Positions 23,669 through 30,311 of a stretch of DNA of 30,311 bases are shown piece after piece. Both the position numbers and the translations under genes were made by a program. The DNA lies in IMG/VR virus record IMGVR_UViG_3300029266_000261, positions 1-30,311 of that record, one strand, 5' to 3'. The DNA comes from a virus. The notes beneath the pieces were generated by a model, which saw only the letters and a list, made by a program, of their open reading frames with translations, was not told the DNA's origin and searched no databases. The stretch's first letter is position 1. Each line of letters begins with the position of its first letter.

Positions 23669-24949
23669 TTATCCTACAAAGATCGGCAGCGGAACTCTGC
23701 GAAGCGTCTCTTCTGCTGCTGTGACTTTTTCTTGCTCTTTCTTGGCAAGCTCGACATATTCGATCTCTTTAAGCATCTCTGATAGTTTCTGTCGTAGATC
23801 ATCTTTTTCTTTTTGTGCCTCGGATAGAAGCGAAGAATAATTAAGGGTCACGGACTCACCGGGGATTGGCACCGTCTGGAACTTGCCGCGAATTTGCCCC
23901 AGCATTTCTTTGCATAGGGCGAGAGCATAGTTGCGGATCCATTGTTTACCCATCGAGTTAATGTTCTCATAAGGAACATTATCAAATGGGAGTGTGTTCA
24001 TGTTGTTGACACCTTCAACACCAGTTTTCGAGTCTCCACTTTCGCCCCAAGCACTATCTGCGACTCTGAAGCGAACCCAGACACGGTTTAAATAGCCAGC
24101 AAAGCCGTCATCACCTCTTGGGACTGGATAGAGTCTTAGCTTGTTATCAAAAATCTCAAATGAGTAGTGGGATGTTCTAGTGTAAAGAGCGTCTTCGTAC
24201 ATCATCGCTTGTAATTTGTTCTGCCAAGTTGGAATAATTTCAAATGTAGCATCGTCTGCGTATTGTCCGTAGGTAGAATAGTTTCCAACGACACCCATGC
24301 CACCACCATAGTAGCCGTAGAAGCGCCACATGGCGACCGGAGAGCGATAAAAAACCTTATCGATGATTATCCTTGAGTCTCCAACTTTTCCAGCATAGTC
24401 TACTACGCCGCCTGCGTCGTCAAGGCCGGTAGCAGAAGCACCAGAAATAATTGTTTGTAGATCGTAATCTTGTTGATTCTTTACTGTTGTAAAAGAAGCA
24501 GAATAGATTGGTGTTGTCCCACCAAATCCAGCCTGCGTGGCTGCGGCATCTCCTATCTTGTTAGCGTAAGAGAGAGTGACCTTCGAATACTCAAGATTGG
24601 CGCCCGATGGACCAGTTAATTTATCACCAAGGTGATCGAAAGTTCCTGTTATTTTTCCAAGAGCATCTGGCAAGATGTTCTTGCCCTGATGAATATTAAC
24701 AATGTAAGAATATTCCAAGACTGCTTCTTCATAAGCAGCATAGACATTTGAGTCTGTAAGTTCGATATCAACAACATCACCGCCAAGACGCTTATAAACA
24801 AAATCTACCTGTTTTGCGGCACCTGTTAAGAAATATTGCGAACTATTGTAGACACCGAAAGGGACAGCAGCAGCGACAGAGCCTTTGGAGCCTGTCGAGG
24901 ATAAAATTATTGCACTAGTCTCTGAGATTGGTTGTAAATTTGTAGGCAT
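23669..24949 (-). CDS. Neck / head-completion structural protein (gp13-like candidate)
   Basis: 426 aa. The C-terminal half contains WRFYGYYGGG, HYSFEIFDNKLRLYPVP, VWVRFRVAD, then QWIRNYALALCKEMLGQIRGKFQTVPIPG, a coiled coil (SEAQKEKDDLRQKLSEMLKEIE) and the end LPIFVG. I recall this whole pattern from a conserved virion protein of marine T4-like phages annotated as neck or structural protein. AGGAGG stands eight bases before the ATG at 24949. The gene is preceded by a terminator and a CTATTTA motif, so it probably heads the neck-sheath-tube transcript. Confidence 0.6.
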   Translation of the reverse strand: MPTNLQPISETSAIILSSTGSKGSVAAAVPFGVYNSSQYFLTGAAKQVDFVYKRLGGDVVDIELTDSNVYAAYEEAVLEYSYIVNIHQGKNILPDALGKITGTFDHLGDKLTGPSGANLEYSKVTLSYANKIGDAAATQAGFGGTTPIYSASFTTVKNQQDYDLQTIISGASATGLDDAGGVVDYAGKVGDSRIIIDKVFYRSPVAMWRFYGYYGGGMGVVGNYSTYGQYADDATFEIIPTWQNKLQAMMYEDALYTRTSHYSFEIFDNKLRLYPVPRGDDGFAGYLNRVWVRFRVADSAWGESGDSKTGVEGVNNMNTLPFDNVPYENINSMGKQWIRNYALALCKEMLGQIRGKFQTVPIPGESVTLNYSSLLSEAQKEKDDLRQKLSEMLKEIEYVELAKKEQEKVTAAEETLRRVPLPIFVG

Positions 24950-24971
24950 TCATGGGGCCTCCTGTTCGTAG

Positions 24972-24978
24972 TAAATAG
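24972..24978 (-). promoter_or_regulatory. CTATTTA motif upstream of the neck gene
   Basis: Minus-strand ACTATTTACTACG 23 bases before the ATG at 24949, directly after the terminator of the 52-aa gene. Confidence 0.4.
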
Positions 24979-24979
24979 T

Positions 24980-25022
24980 AAAAAGACAAACAAAAGCCCC
25001 CCATCTTGGTAGATGGGGGGCT
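24980..25022 (-). terminator. Strong intrinsic terminator after the 52-aa gene
   Basis: AGCCCCCCATCT-ACCA-AGATGGGGGGCT, a perfect 12-bp stem (24995-25022), followed on the minus strand by TTTGTTTGTCTTTTT. An outer 10-bp inverted repeat (24982-24991 with 25034-25043) could extend the stem up to the stop codon. Confidence 0.9.
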
Positions 25023-25041
25023 AACAAACAATAGTTTGTCT

Positions 25042-25200
25042 TTACTCAGCCTGAACAGTCTTCTTCTTTGTAGTCTTGACGCGGGGCATGACAGGTGTCT
25101 TTGCCTTCGCGGGTGTTGTTACTTTTTTAGGAGCAACGGCAGTTTCTACAGCTTTCTGTTTTCTGGCTCTCTTGATAACCCTACATGAATTTCTACTCAT
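25042..25200 (-). CDS. Small basic protein (52 aa), unknown
   Basis: Encodes 52 residues from an ATG at 25200 (start MSRNSCRVIKRARKQK, end KKKTVQAE), with GGAG about seven bases upstream. Composition is Lys/Arg plus Ala/Pro/Thr/Val, including VAPKKVTTPAKAKTP, like histone-H1-type tails. It lies 12 bases after the 207-aa capsid-proximal gene and ends at a strong terminator, so it is expressed with the head genes. A DNA-packaging or capsid-interior role is possible from charge only. Confidence 0.7.
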   Translation of the reverse strand: MSRNSCRVIKRARKQKAVETAVAPKKVTTPAKAKTPVMPRVKTTKKKTVQAE

Positions 25201-25212
25201 TTAAAGCTCCTA

Positions 25213-25836
25213 TCAAACGTCATCAAAGGCGTTATAGCCGTAAAGTCTAACGATAAACTTACCAGCAGTGTAAGCGGCACCAGGGATGCCACCAATGTTG
25301 CCAGAGTGAACTAGGTATAGGTATTGATTATCCAAATTTTGATCTAGCTCAAAGACTTCATTTCGACCAAGAGACTGAGAAACGGGAGCGATAAACTTAA
25401 GGCCGCCGTCATTCATTGGAGACCCACTACCAGACAGCTTTGTGCCGCCCCATAGGCCGATAGCAGTGCCTGCACCGGTGGGTGTCTCAACACAAACAAG
25501 TTCTCCGCTGGTCACGATGCCGTTGCCATCAGCGGCACTAGCTGTGCCGTTGATTTGCACAAAGTTAGCATCATTGTGGGGTTCTGTGGATGAGCTAAGG
25601 CCGATGACCATAACTCCGTCACCCGAATCGGGGGCGCCCACTCCGTTACCCCAAGCATACGCCGCACTGCCGCTCGCCGCCAAGTCGATTGTGAATTCAC
25701 TAATAATCTCTTCACCTGATCTCAATCTAGTTGAAGCACCAATATTAGTATCAATGCCAGTTCCTGCGGTATCTGTTAAATCATCGCCGATTTTGTTAAG
25801 CTCGTATAATCTTGCACGAGCGATTCTTCTACTCAT
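25213..25836 (-). CDS. Capsid-proximal structural protein candidate (decoration or head fibre)
   Basis: 207 aa, not recognised. Starts MSRRIARARLYELNKIGDD with AAAGGAG eight bases upstream. The rest is Gly/Ser/Ala/Thr-rich and probably all-beta, ending KFIVRLYGYNAFDDV; no membrane segment. It is the first gene after the major capsid terminator and lies upstream of the neck genes, so a virion surface protein is likely. The predicted composition resembles that of the 255-aa protein at the right end, without clear sequence similarity. Confidence 0.55.
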   Translation of the reverse strand: MSRRIARARLYELNKIGDDLTDTAGTGIDTNIGASTRLRSGEEIISEFTIDLAASGSAAYAWGNGVGAPDSGDGVMVIGLSSSTEPHNDANFVQINGTASAADGNGIVTSGELVCVETPTGAGTAIGLWGGTKLSGSGSPMNDGGLKFIAPVSQSLGRNEVFELDQNLDNQYLYLVHSGNIGGIPGAAYTAGKFIVRLYGYNAFDDV

Positions 25837-26039
25837 AATAATTTCTCCTTTATAATTGTGTTATTGCAATAACTCGATTTATTCAATGATTTTATACCAG
25901 CCACCTCGGTATAAGATCTTTCTGTGGGCAGTGGCCTCGCCCAAAGGAGAACATCTCAAGTTATTGTAATTAGTTACTTAAACGCAAAAAACCCCCCTAC
26001 CAAAGTAGGGGGGTTTTAAGTTTTAGTGAAAGCCGACTA
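25837..26039 (-). other. 203-base intergenic region between capsid and 207-aa genes
   Basis: Holds the capsid terminator (25984-26017), a possible 26-codon micro-ORF (25879-25959), and a perfect 14-bp palindrome GTTATTGCAATAAC (25860-25873) close to the ribosome site of the 207-aa gene. No clear sigma70-type promoter and no CTATTTA motif were seen here. Confidence 0.6.
25984..26017 (-). terminator. Strong intrinsic terminator after the major capsid gene
   Basis: Inverted repeat AAAACCCCCCTAC / GTAGGGGGGTTTT (25988-26000 with 26005-26017), a 13-bp stem with a 4-base loop, followed by a T-run on the minus strand. It lies 23 bases beyond the capsid stop at 26040. Confidence 0.92.
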
Positions 26040-27878
26040 TCAGGTAGAGTATTCCTCACCGAGTAGACCGCGAACAACAACTAGACCGTACATATCTGGA
26101 CGGACCATCTTCTTGGCGTAGCGGGTCATAACACCCTTGCGCGGCACGAAGTCTTCAGGTCCGAAGATTGTGGGAGTAGTCTGTAGTGGCACGTAAGGTG
26201 CGTAGACATAACCAGACTCTAGGAAGCTAGAACCACGGCGACCGATTAGAATCACGTTGCGGAGGAAGTAGGGGTCAACGATGACATCAAACTTCTTGCT
26301 TAGTGAACCAGTCTTGAGAGCGCCGATAGAACCCTTCTCGTCGTCGTGAGTAACACTTGCGCGGAAGCCAGCGGTGAACTCAAGGATGTTGGCAACCTCG
26401 GGTCCGCAGACGACGAAGTTAGCACCACCACGGAGAGTCTTGCGATGGATCTGAGCAGACACGTCGTTTACTGTCTCGACGAGAGTCTCGTACCACTCGC
26501 TGACGGTGCCGGTGAAGTCAGGAGCAGCCTTGGTAGCACCTAACTCGTTACCGTTGGAATCAACGAAGAGACCTGGAGCGCGTGACCAGTAGCGGGTAGC
26601 TGCGGTAGCTCCCCCAATGAGGTCAGCGAGGATCTCACGGTCAATCTCAAGAGCAATCTGCTCAGAGAGAAGTGAGGTAAGTTCAACTTCAGCGTCTAGG
26701 TTGTGGTAGGCGTTTAGATCCTGACCTAGTTCTGGTGTCCACTTGGCCTTTAGCTTCTTGGTCTGAGCGGTAACAGCGATAGAATCCACCTTGATGTCGA
26801 TCTCAGGGATCTGAGTATTGCCTTCGAGGCCCCAAACAGCCTGCCCAACAACAGAACCGACGGCGCCACCGGTGGTGATATCATCGGTCTGTGGGAACTG
26901 AAGGTTTCCAGCAGCGACAGTTATACCGGAAGCACCAGTGGTTCCTTCGGTGAAAGTACCAGTACCGACCAAGAAAAGCCTCACAGCGTCAACAGAGGTG
27001 GCTGCGCTTGCAGCTAACACTCTTCTGGTCAATCTGCGAATCTGAGAAGTAGTTGACTCCCCGGTGAGCGCAATGCCAGTGATGTTATTAAGACAGGCGA
27101 CAAGGTCGGTGGTTCCTGCTGCGCCAGCAGCGATACCTAGGGAAGAAAAGGCAGACATGTTGTCATAGTCAGCCTGATCAAAGGCGGTTTGTTTAATGTC
27201 AACAATAACAACAGAGAGAGTGCTATCGGTGCTAGAAAGAAGATCGGGATCAAAATCGATCAACTTCTTTCTTGCGGGTGTAATGCTTCCATCGAGAGTG
27301 AAAACATCCTGTACTGCTAGGTGTGCAACACCGGCAGCAATGAGGGTGTTGGAACCACTCGGGCTTGAGTAAGCGTAACCACGGGCAGAAGAGCGAGGAC
27401 CACTAAGGTCTCCGCCGCGAGCGTCAACTAGGCTGACACCATCGACAACTTCAGAACCAACCTTGTCGGTACCATAGATAGACTTGCCATCTAAGTTACC
27501 AAAACGGCTTCCGTCGCCAGCAACTCCACCAAGATCACCAGAGAAGGTGAAGTCGAGGAAGAAGATGAGACCAGACGGTAGGCTCATTGGCTGAACGCTA
27601 ACGAGGTCGTTGGCGATTAGACCAGCGAAAACGCGGCGGACAATGGGGAATGCGACGGCTGCGAAGCCTTCGACATTGCCACCAGACATGGTGTTACTCT
27701 CGCGGAGAAGCTCCTTGGCTTGGTTCTCAAGTAGACGAGCCATTGAGTTTTGCTTGCGCTCAGTCTCGATGCCCTCTAAAAGACCAGTTTTCTTCCACTT
27801 AGATAGAAGAGCGTGGGACTCGGCACGCATATCACGGTTGACTACACCCTCGGTGAGTCTTTCTAGAATATTAGACAT
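26040..27878 (-). CDS. Major capsid protein, T4 gp23-like
   Basis: 612 aa against 521 in T4 gp23. Builds the capsid hexamers. The N-terminus parallels T4 gp23 closely: LLSKWKKTGLLEG (24-36), ARLLENQAKELL (47-58), then AFPIVRRVFAGLIANDLVSVQPM (read as AFPIVRRVFAG and LVSVQPM) and SGLIFFLDF. A prohead-protease site of the [IL]-x-E type may be LRE at 58-60; the exact site is not certain. The C-terminal FVPRKGVMTRYAKKMVRPDMY region is typical too. AAGGAGG precedes the ATG at 27878. Codon use is more GC-rich than in the baseplate genes, as expected of a highly expressed gene. Confidence 0.92.
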   Translation of the reverse strand: MSNILERLTEGVVNRDMRAESHALLSKWKKTGLLEGIETERKQNSMARLLENQAKELLRESNTMSGGNVEGFAAVAFPIVRRVFAGLIANDLVSVQPMSLPSGLIFFLDFTFSGDLGGVAGDGSRFGNLDGKSIYGTDKVGSEVVDGVSLVDARGGDLSGPRSSARGYAYSSPSGSNTLIAAGVAHLAVQDVFTLDGSITPARKKLIDFDPDLLSSTDSTLSVVIVDIKQTAFDQADYDNMSAFSSLGIAAGAAGTTDLVACLNNITGIALTGESTTSQIRRLTRRVLAASAATSVDAVRLFLVGTGTFTEGTTGASGITVAAGNLQFPQTDDITTGGAVGSVVGQAVWGLEGNTQIPEIDIKVDSIAVTAQTKKLKAKWTPELGQDLNAYHNLDAEVELTSLLSEQIALEIDREILADLIGGATAATRYWSRAPGLFVDSNGNELGATKAAPDFTGTVSEWYETLVETVNDVSAQIHRKTLRGGANFVVCGPEVANILEFTAGFRASVTHDDEKGSIGALKTGSLSKKFDVIVDPYFLRNVILIGRRGSSFLESGYVYAPYVPLQTTPTIFGPEDFVPRKGVMTRYAKKMVRPDMYGLVVVRGLLGEEYST

Positions 27879-27904
27879 AATAATAAATCCTCCTTAAATT
27901 TGAT

Positions 27905-29173
27905 TTAATTAATACCTGCTAGTTTACGCATTCTCGTAGTGAATGGATCGGCCTTTGGCTCTTCCTTACGAGATGCACGGATAATGGAAGTTGGACGGTT
28001 GATAGCTTCGCTTAGTGATTGTGGTCTGTTCTTAGGAACCGACGCCACTGTGCTTTGAAGTGTTTCGTGGATTGTCCTTGCTTCCTCAACCGAACCAGCT
28101 TTAGAAATCGCTTCGACAATTCTTTGTTTTTGTCGCTCATTCAGGGAGGTATTTCCTAGCGTGCGGTTGGTGTAAAGAAGACGCGCATTACTAAGATTTA
28201 CATCTTGCACGTTCTCTTTGAGTGAACCAACTACCTCTTGGTAGTTAGTCAAAGTTTGTTTTAGTTTCTTGTTCTCGAAGACTAGTGCCTCTTGGGCTTG
28301 CTTGAGAGCTTCTAGTTCATCTTTCATATCGGTGCTGCGGCGTTTAGCCAACTCAAGCTCCATCTGGTGTTTGGTGTCCTCTGAGGAACGACCAGCCCAA
28401 CCAGAGAGCGAGGCACCTATATCTACAGTAAGTTTTTCGGCGATGGCGTCAAGAAGCCCATCAGAGATTTCTTCGTAAAGATCATCTTCATCTGCCTCTT
28501 CAAGACCAGCCTTCTCCATAGCATCAGAGTCTGCCTCTTCTTCTTCGGCAGGATCCTCGGAAAGCATCTTGGCAACCATTTCCATAATGGTGTGCTCATC
28601 GAGTTCGATCTCTTCGTCCACAGTTTCACCGGCCATCTTCTTGGCTGTAGCTTTTGCGTCGGCGAGGTCGTCTGTGTGATAGCCTGTGCCGGAAGCACCC
28701 TTCTTCTTGACGGTGTATTCGTCATGACCCTCGGGGTCTTTTCTGATTTCAACCTTATCGGAGTGAGCATGTTTTACTATGCGGCCCTTGGCTTCCTCAA
28801 TGGTCTCATCATCTTCTACTCCTTCGCGAAGCTCCTTAAGTGCTTCAGCAAGCTCTGCGAAGTCTATAGTGACGGTCGCTTCGTCGCCCTCATTGACACC
28901 GCCTATCTCTGGCATCTCTTCAGTAAAAGCATCAGGGACACCCTCAGCAATCTCGTCTTTCTCGACTTCCTCATCCATTATTGCTTCTGCTGTTGGGGAA
29001 GGTTCATCCACTCCTCCTAATAGCGCGTCAAGTTCGTCCTGCTCTAACAACTGATTGAGGGTTGATTTAACCTCTGTTGAATACTTGTCGATAATTGTGG
29101 CTTCCGCATTTTTCAATGCGGCTTCCTTCAGCGCCTTGGCGTCTACAACTGCTTGCTCTAATAATGAAGACAT
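27905..29173 (-). CDS. Prohead core scaffolding protein, T4 gp22-like
   Basis: 422 aa from the ATG at 29173 (AGGAG nine bases upstream; a TTG two codons earlier is less likely). T4 gp22 is 269 aa. The protein is very acidic in the middle (EEEEADSDAMEKAGLEEADEDD, read as two acidic runs near 200-235), has a coiled coil at about 260-330 (ALKQAQEALVFENKKLKQTL), and then LNERQKQRIVEAISKAG, a gp22-type element, and a basic C-terminus (TTRMRKLAGIN). Contains ELDEHTIMEMVAKML, similar in style to the acidic helices in the Lys/Cys-rich proteins. It lies 26 bases before the major capsid gene, as 22 precedes 23 in T4. The longer N-terminal part is unexplained. Confidence 0.78.
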   Translation of the reverse strand: MSSLLEQAVVDAKALKEAALKNAEATIIDKYSTEVKSTLNQLLEQDELDALLGGVDEPSPTAEAIMDEEVEKDEIAEGVPDAFTEEMPEIGGVNEGDEATVTIDFAELAEALKELREGVEDDETIEEAKGRIVKHAHSDKVEIRKDPEGHDEYTVKKKGASGTGYHTDDLADAKATAKKMAGETVDEEIELDEHTIMEMVAKMLSEDPAEEEEADSDAMEKAGLEEADEDDLYEEISDGLLDAIAEKLTVDIGASLSGWAGRSSEDTKHQMELELAKRRSTDMKDELEALKQAQEALVFENKKLKQTLTNYQEVVGSLKENVQDVNLSNARLLYTNRTLGNTSLNERQKQRIVEAISKAGSVEEARTIHETLQSTVASVPKNRPQSLSEAINRPTSIIRASRKEEPKADPFTTRMRKLAGIN

Positions 29174-29207
29174 AAACAAAAACTCCTATAAAACTAGTTT
29201 TTCAAAT

Positions 29208-29214
29208 TAAATAG
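29208..29214 (-). promoter_or_regulatory. CTATTTA motif upstream of the scaffold gene
   Basis: Minus-strand ACTATTTAA 35 bases before the ATG at 29173, next to a 12-base palindrome AAAACTAGTTTT (29190-29201). Confidence 0.4.
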
Positions 29215-29274
29215 TCTGTAATTAAACTAAAAGCAAGTAGTTTGTTGCTATGAGTCCATAAAGACCAAGGGTTT

Positions 29275-29514
29275 TTATCCCTCATCCACCTTTGCTTTTA
29301 GGGCTGAGAGGATTAAACGCGCGGTGGCGCGACTTATTTCTATGCTTGGGCTGTTAGCATCTGCTTCATTGTAAGCGCTTAGCAAGGAAGTAGCGTCAGA
29401 TAATGGAACAACAACAGGGATGATATAACACTCTTCACTAAAAGAAGCATCTTCGGTATCTGTTGAAGAGATGGTTGAGACTTCTATTTGTTGATAATCT
29501 ATTTTGATGCTCAT
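29275..29514 (-). CDS. Hypothetical protein (79 aa)
   Basis: Not recognised. Starts MSIKIDYQQIEVSTIS with GGAGG five bases before the ATG. Acidic, Ser/Thr/Ala-rich, N-terminal beta strands (CYIIPVVVPL) and a C-terminal helix (SRATARLILSALKAKVDEG). No membrane segment or cysteine motif. It lies between the 255-aa gene and the scaffold gene and is probably late-expressed. Confidence 0.6.
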   Translation of the reverse strand: MSIKIDYQQIEVSTISSTDTEDASFSEECYIIPVVVPLSDATSLLSAYNEADANSPSIEISRATARLILSALKAKVDEG

Positions 29515-29522
29515 GGTCCCTC

Positions 29523-30290
29523 CTATGCTAACGGATTAAGCTTTATGATTTTGTATTGTATTCTGAAAGATGTATCTTCGTCTTCCAACACAGCATCGCC
29601 AGTGCCTCTTGTGCCAACACCGACCATAAAGAACAGGTTGGCTCCGGCGGACATAGCACTCGCGTTATTGTTTCTGCTAGTTTTATTGTCCAACGTCCCA
29701 TCTGACTTGATGACAATTGAAGTTGATTGTACCAAGCCAGCAGCTAAGATAGAGACAACAAAGGTGCCGGTTGCATTTCCTGTGCCGGTTGCTTGCGAGG
29801 CGTTTAAAGCCCACACTCCATAATCAGGAACACCCGTGGCGGTGTTGTTGAAAGTCGCGCCAGCCCCGTTTAAAGTAGCAAGAGTGTTGGAAGTCGGATT
29901 CACGCAGATTCCAACAACAACATTGGCATTCCAAGTGTCAGTAATGATATCACCGCGCTCTAGTTTCGTCACGACAGCAATCGTGTCGTTACTTGTAAGC
30001 TGGACATTTTGTCCTGTAGAATCTGTTGCGTAAAGAGGTGTGTGCCATCTAGGAGCATCACAAATGGTTCCGTTAATCCAACAGTTGTTTGTGCTGCCGG
30101 TCATCGCGTTCATTGTAATTCTGTTGTAATTGCTTCCGCTGGCTGCTAAAGTTTTAATGTCAGAATTTACGTCAACCTGTGTCCAAGTCGAGGTGTCAGT
30201 TAAATCAGCATAAGCCATGTTCACAGAAGAAAAATTTGTCACATCTGTTACTAGCGTCCATTCGCTTGAACCTGAGACTAAAGCAGCCAT
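29523..30290 (-). CDS. Thr/Asn/Gly-rich putative virion surface protein
   Basis: 255 aa, not recognised. Starts MAALVSGSSEWTLVTD. Composition (Asn, Thr, Ser, Ala, Gly) and alternating short hydrophobic stretches suggest an all-beta fibre or decoration protein; examples are ERGDIITDTWNANVVVGI, GTGNATGTFVVSILAAG and the end FRIQYKIIKLNPLA. Only 21 bases upstream are in the window, so its ribosome site is weakly assessed (GAGCACAAACTA before ATG). It precedes the 79-aa and scaffold genes. Confidence 0.55.
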   Translation of the reverse strand: MAALVSGSSEWTLVTDVTNFSSVNMAYADLTDTSTWTQVDVNSDIKTLAASGSNYNRITMNAMTGSTNNCWINGTICDAPRWHTPLYATDSTGQNVQLTSNDTIAVVTKLERGDIITDTWNANVVVGICVNPTSNTLATLNGAGATFNNTATGVPDYGVWALNASQATGTGNATGTFVVSILAAGLVQSTSIVIKSDGTLDNKTSRNNNASAMSAGANLFFMVGVGTRGTGDAVLEDEDTSFRIQYKIIKLNPLA

Positions 30291-30311
30291 TAGTTTGTGC
30301 TCACAATATAA

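Noticed and set aside
28423-28770. Arg/Lys-rich minus-strand ORF inside the scaffold gene
   Set aside because: Out-of-frame reading of the acidic repeat codons of the scaffold gene; composition is an artefact of that.
29190-29201. 12-base palindrome AAAACTAGTTTT as an operator
   Set aside because: Short and low-complexity, with no second copy seen; could easily be chance, so it is only mentioned with the nearby motif.

Overview
The window is a piece of a contractile-tailed, distantly T4-like bacteriophage genome. Every credible gene is on the minus strand, so transcription runs from high to low coordinates. The type is read from a T4-type replication set (UvsX-like recombinase, gp41-like helicase, gp32-like ssDNA-binding protein, RNase H/5'-3' exonuclease) next to T4-type virion genes (gp22-like scaffold, gp23-like capsid, neck proteins, sheath, tube, gp26-like and gp53-like baseplate proteins). 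Lysine/cysteine-rich modular proteins and the B12-dependent reductase recall phages of aquatic Gram-negative bacteria, but the host is an inference. No tRNA, integrase, transposon or CRISPR array was seen.

Reading right to left. 30290-25042: a Thr/Asn/Gly-rich unknown protein, a 79-aa unknown, the scaffold, the major capsid protein followed by a strong terminator, a capsid-proximal 207-aa protein and a 52-aa basic protein followed by a terminator. 24949-18742: three neck/tail-completion proteins, an unusually large sheath protein and the tube protein. 18712-17650: a gp26-like zinc-ribbon protein and an overlapping small ORF that probably needs a frameshift at a seven-T run, then a UUCG-loop terminator. 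17582-9511: tape measure, tail-tube-initiator candidate, gp53/LysM-like wedge protein, a 1141-aa baseplate candidate and a 392-aa unknown.

9514-1: the replication and nucleotide module. It holds a family A DNA polymerase with no proofreading domain, a divergent FtsZ/tubulin-like protein, the gp32-like protein, the UvsX-like recombinase, the RNase H-like nuclease, two Lys/Cys-rich modular proteins, the helicase, and a class II ribonucleotide reductase cut by the window edge. Four sigma70-like promoters with a related -10 region (GTTAYRTT in three) lie in this half. The structural half instead carries a recurring CTATTTA motif upstream of genes, a candidate late promoter.

The items most worth a second look are: a 12-bp hairpin that hides the ribosome-binding site of the nuclease gene while its loop is the -10 box of an internal promoter; the FtsZ-like protein with a lost GTP-binding signature; the putative frameshift in the gp26/gp51-like pair; and the polymerase that is fully polA-like in its active site yet stands alone in a T4-like replisome.
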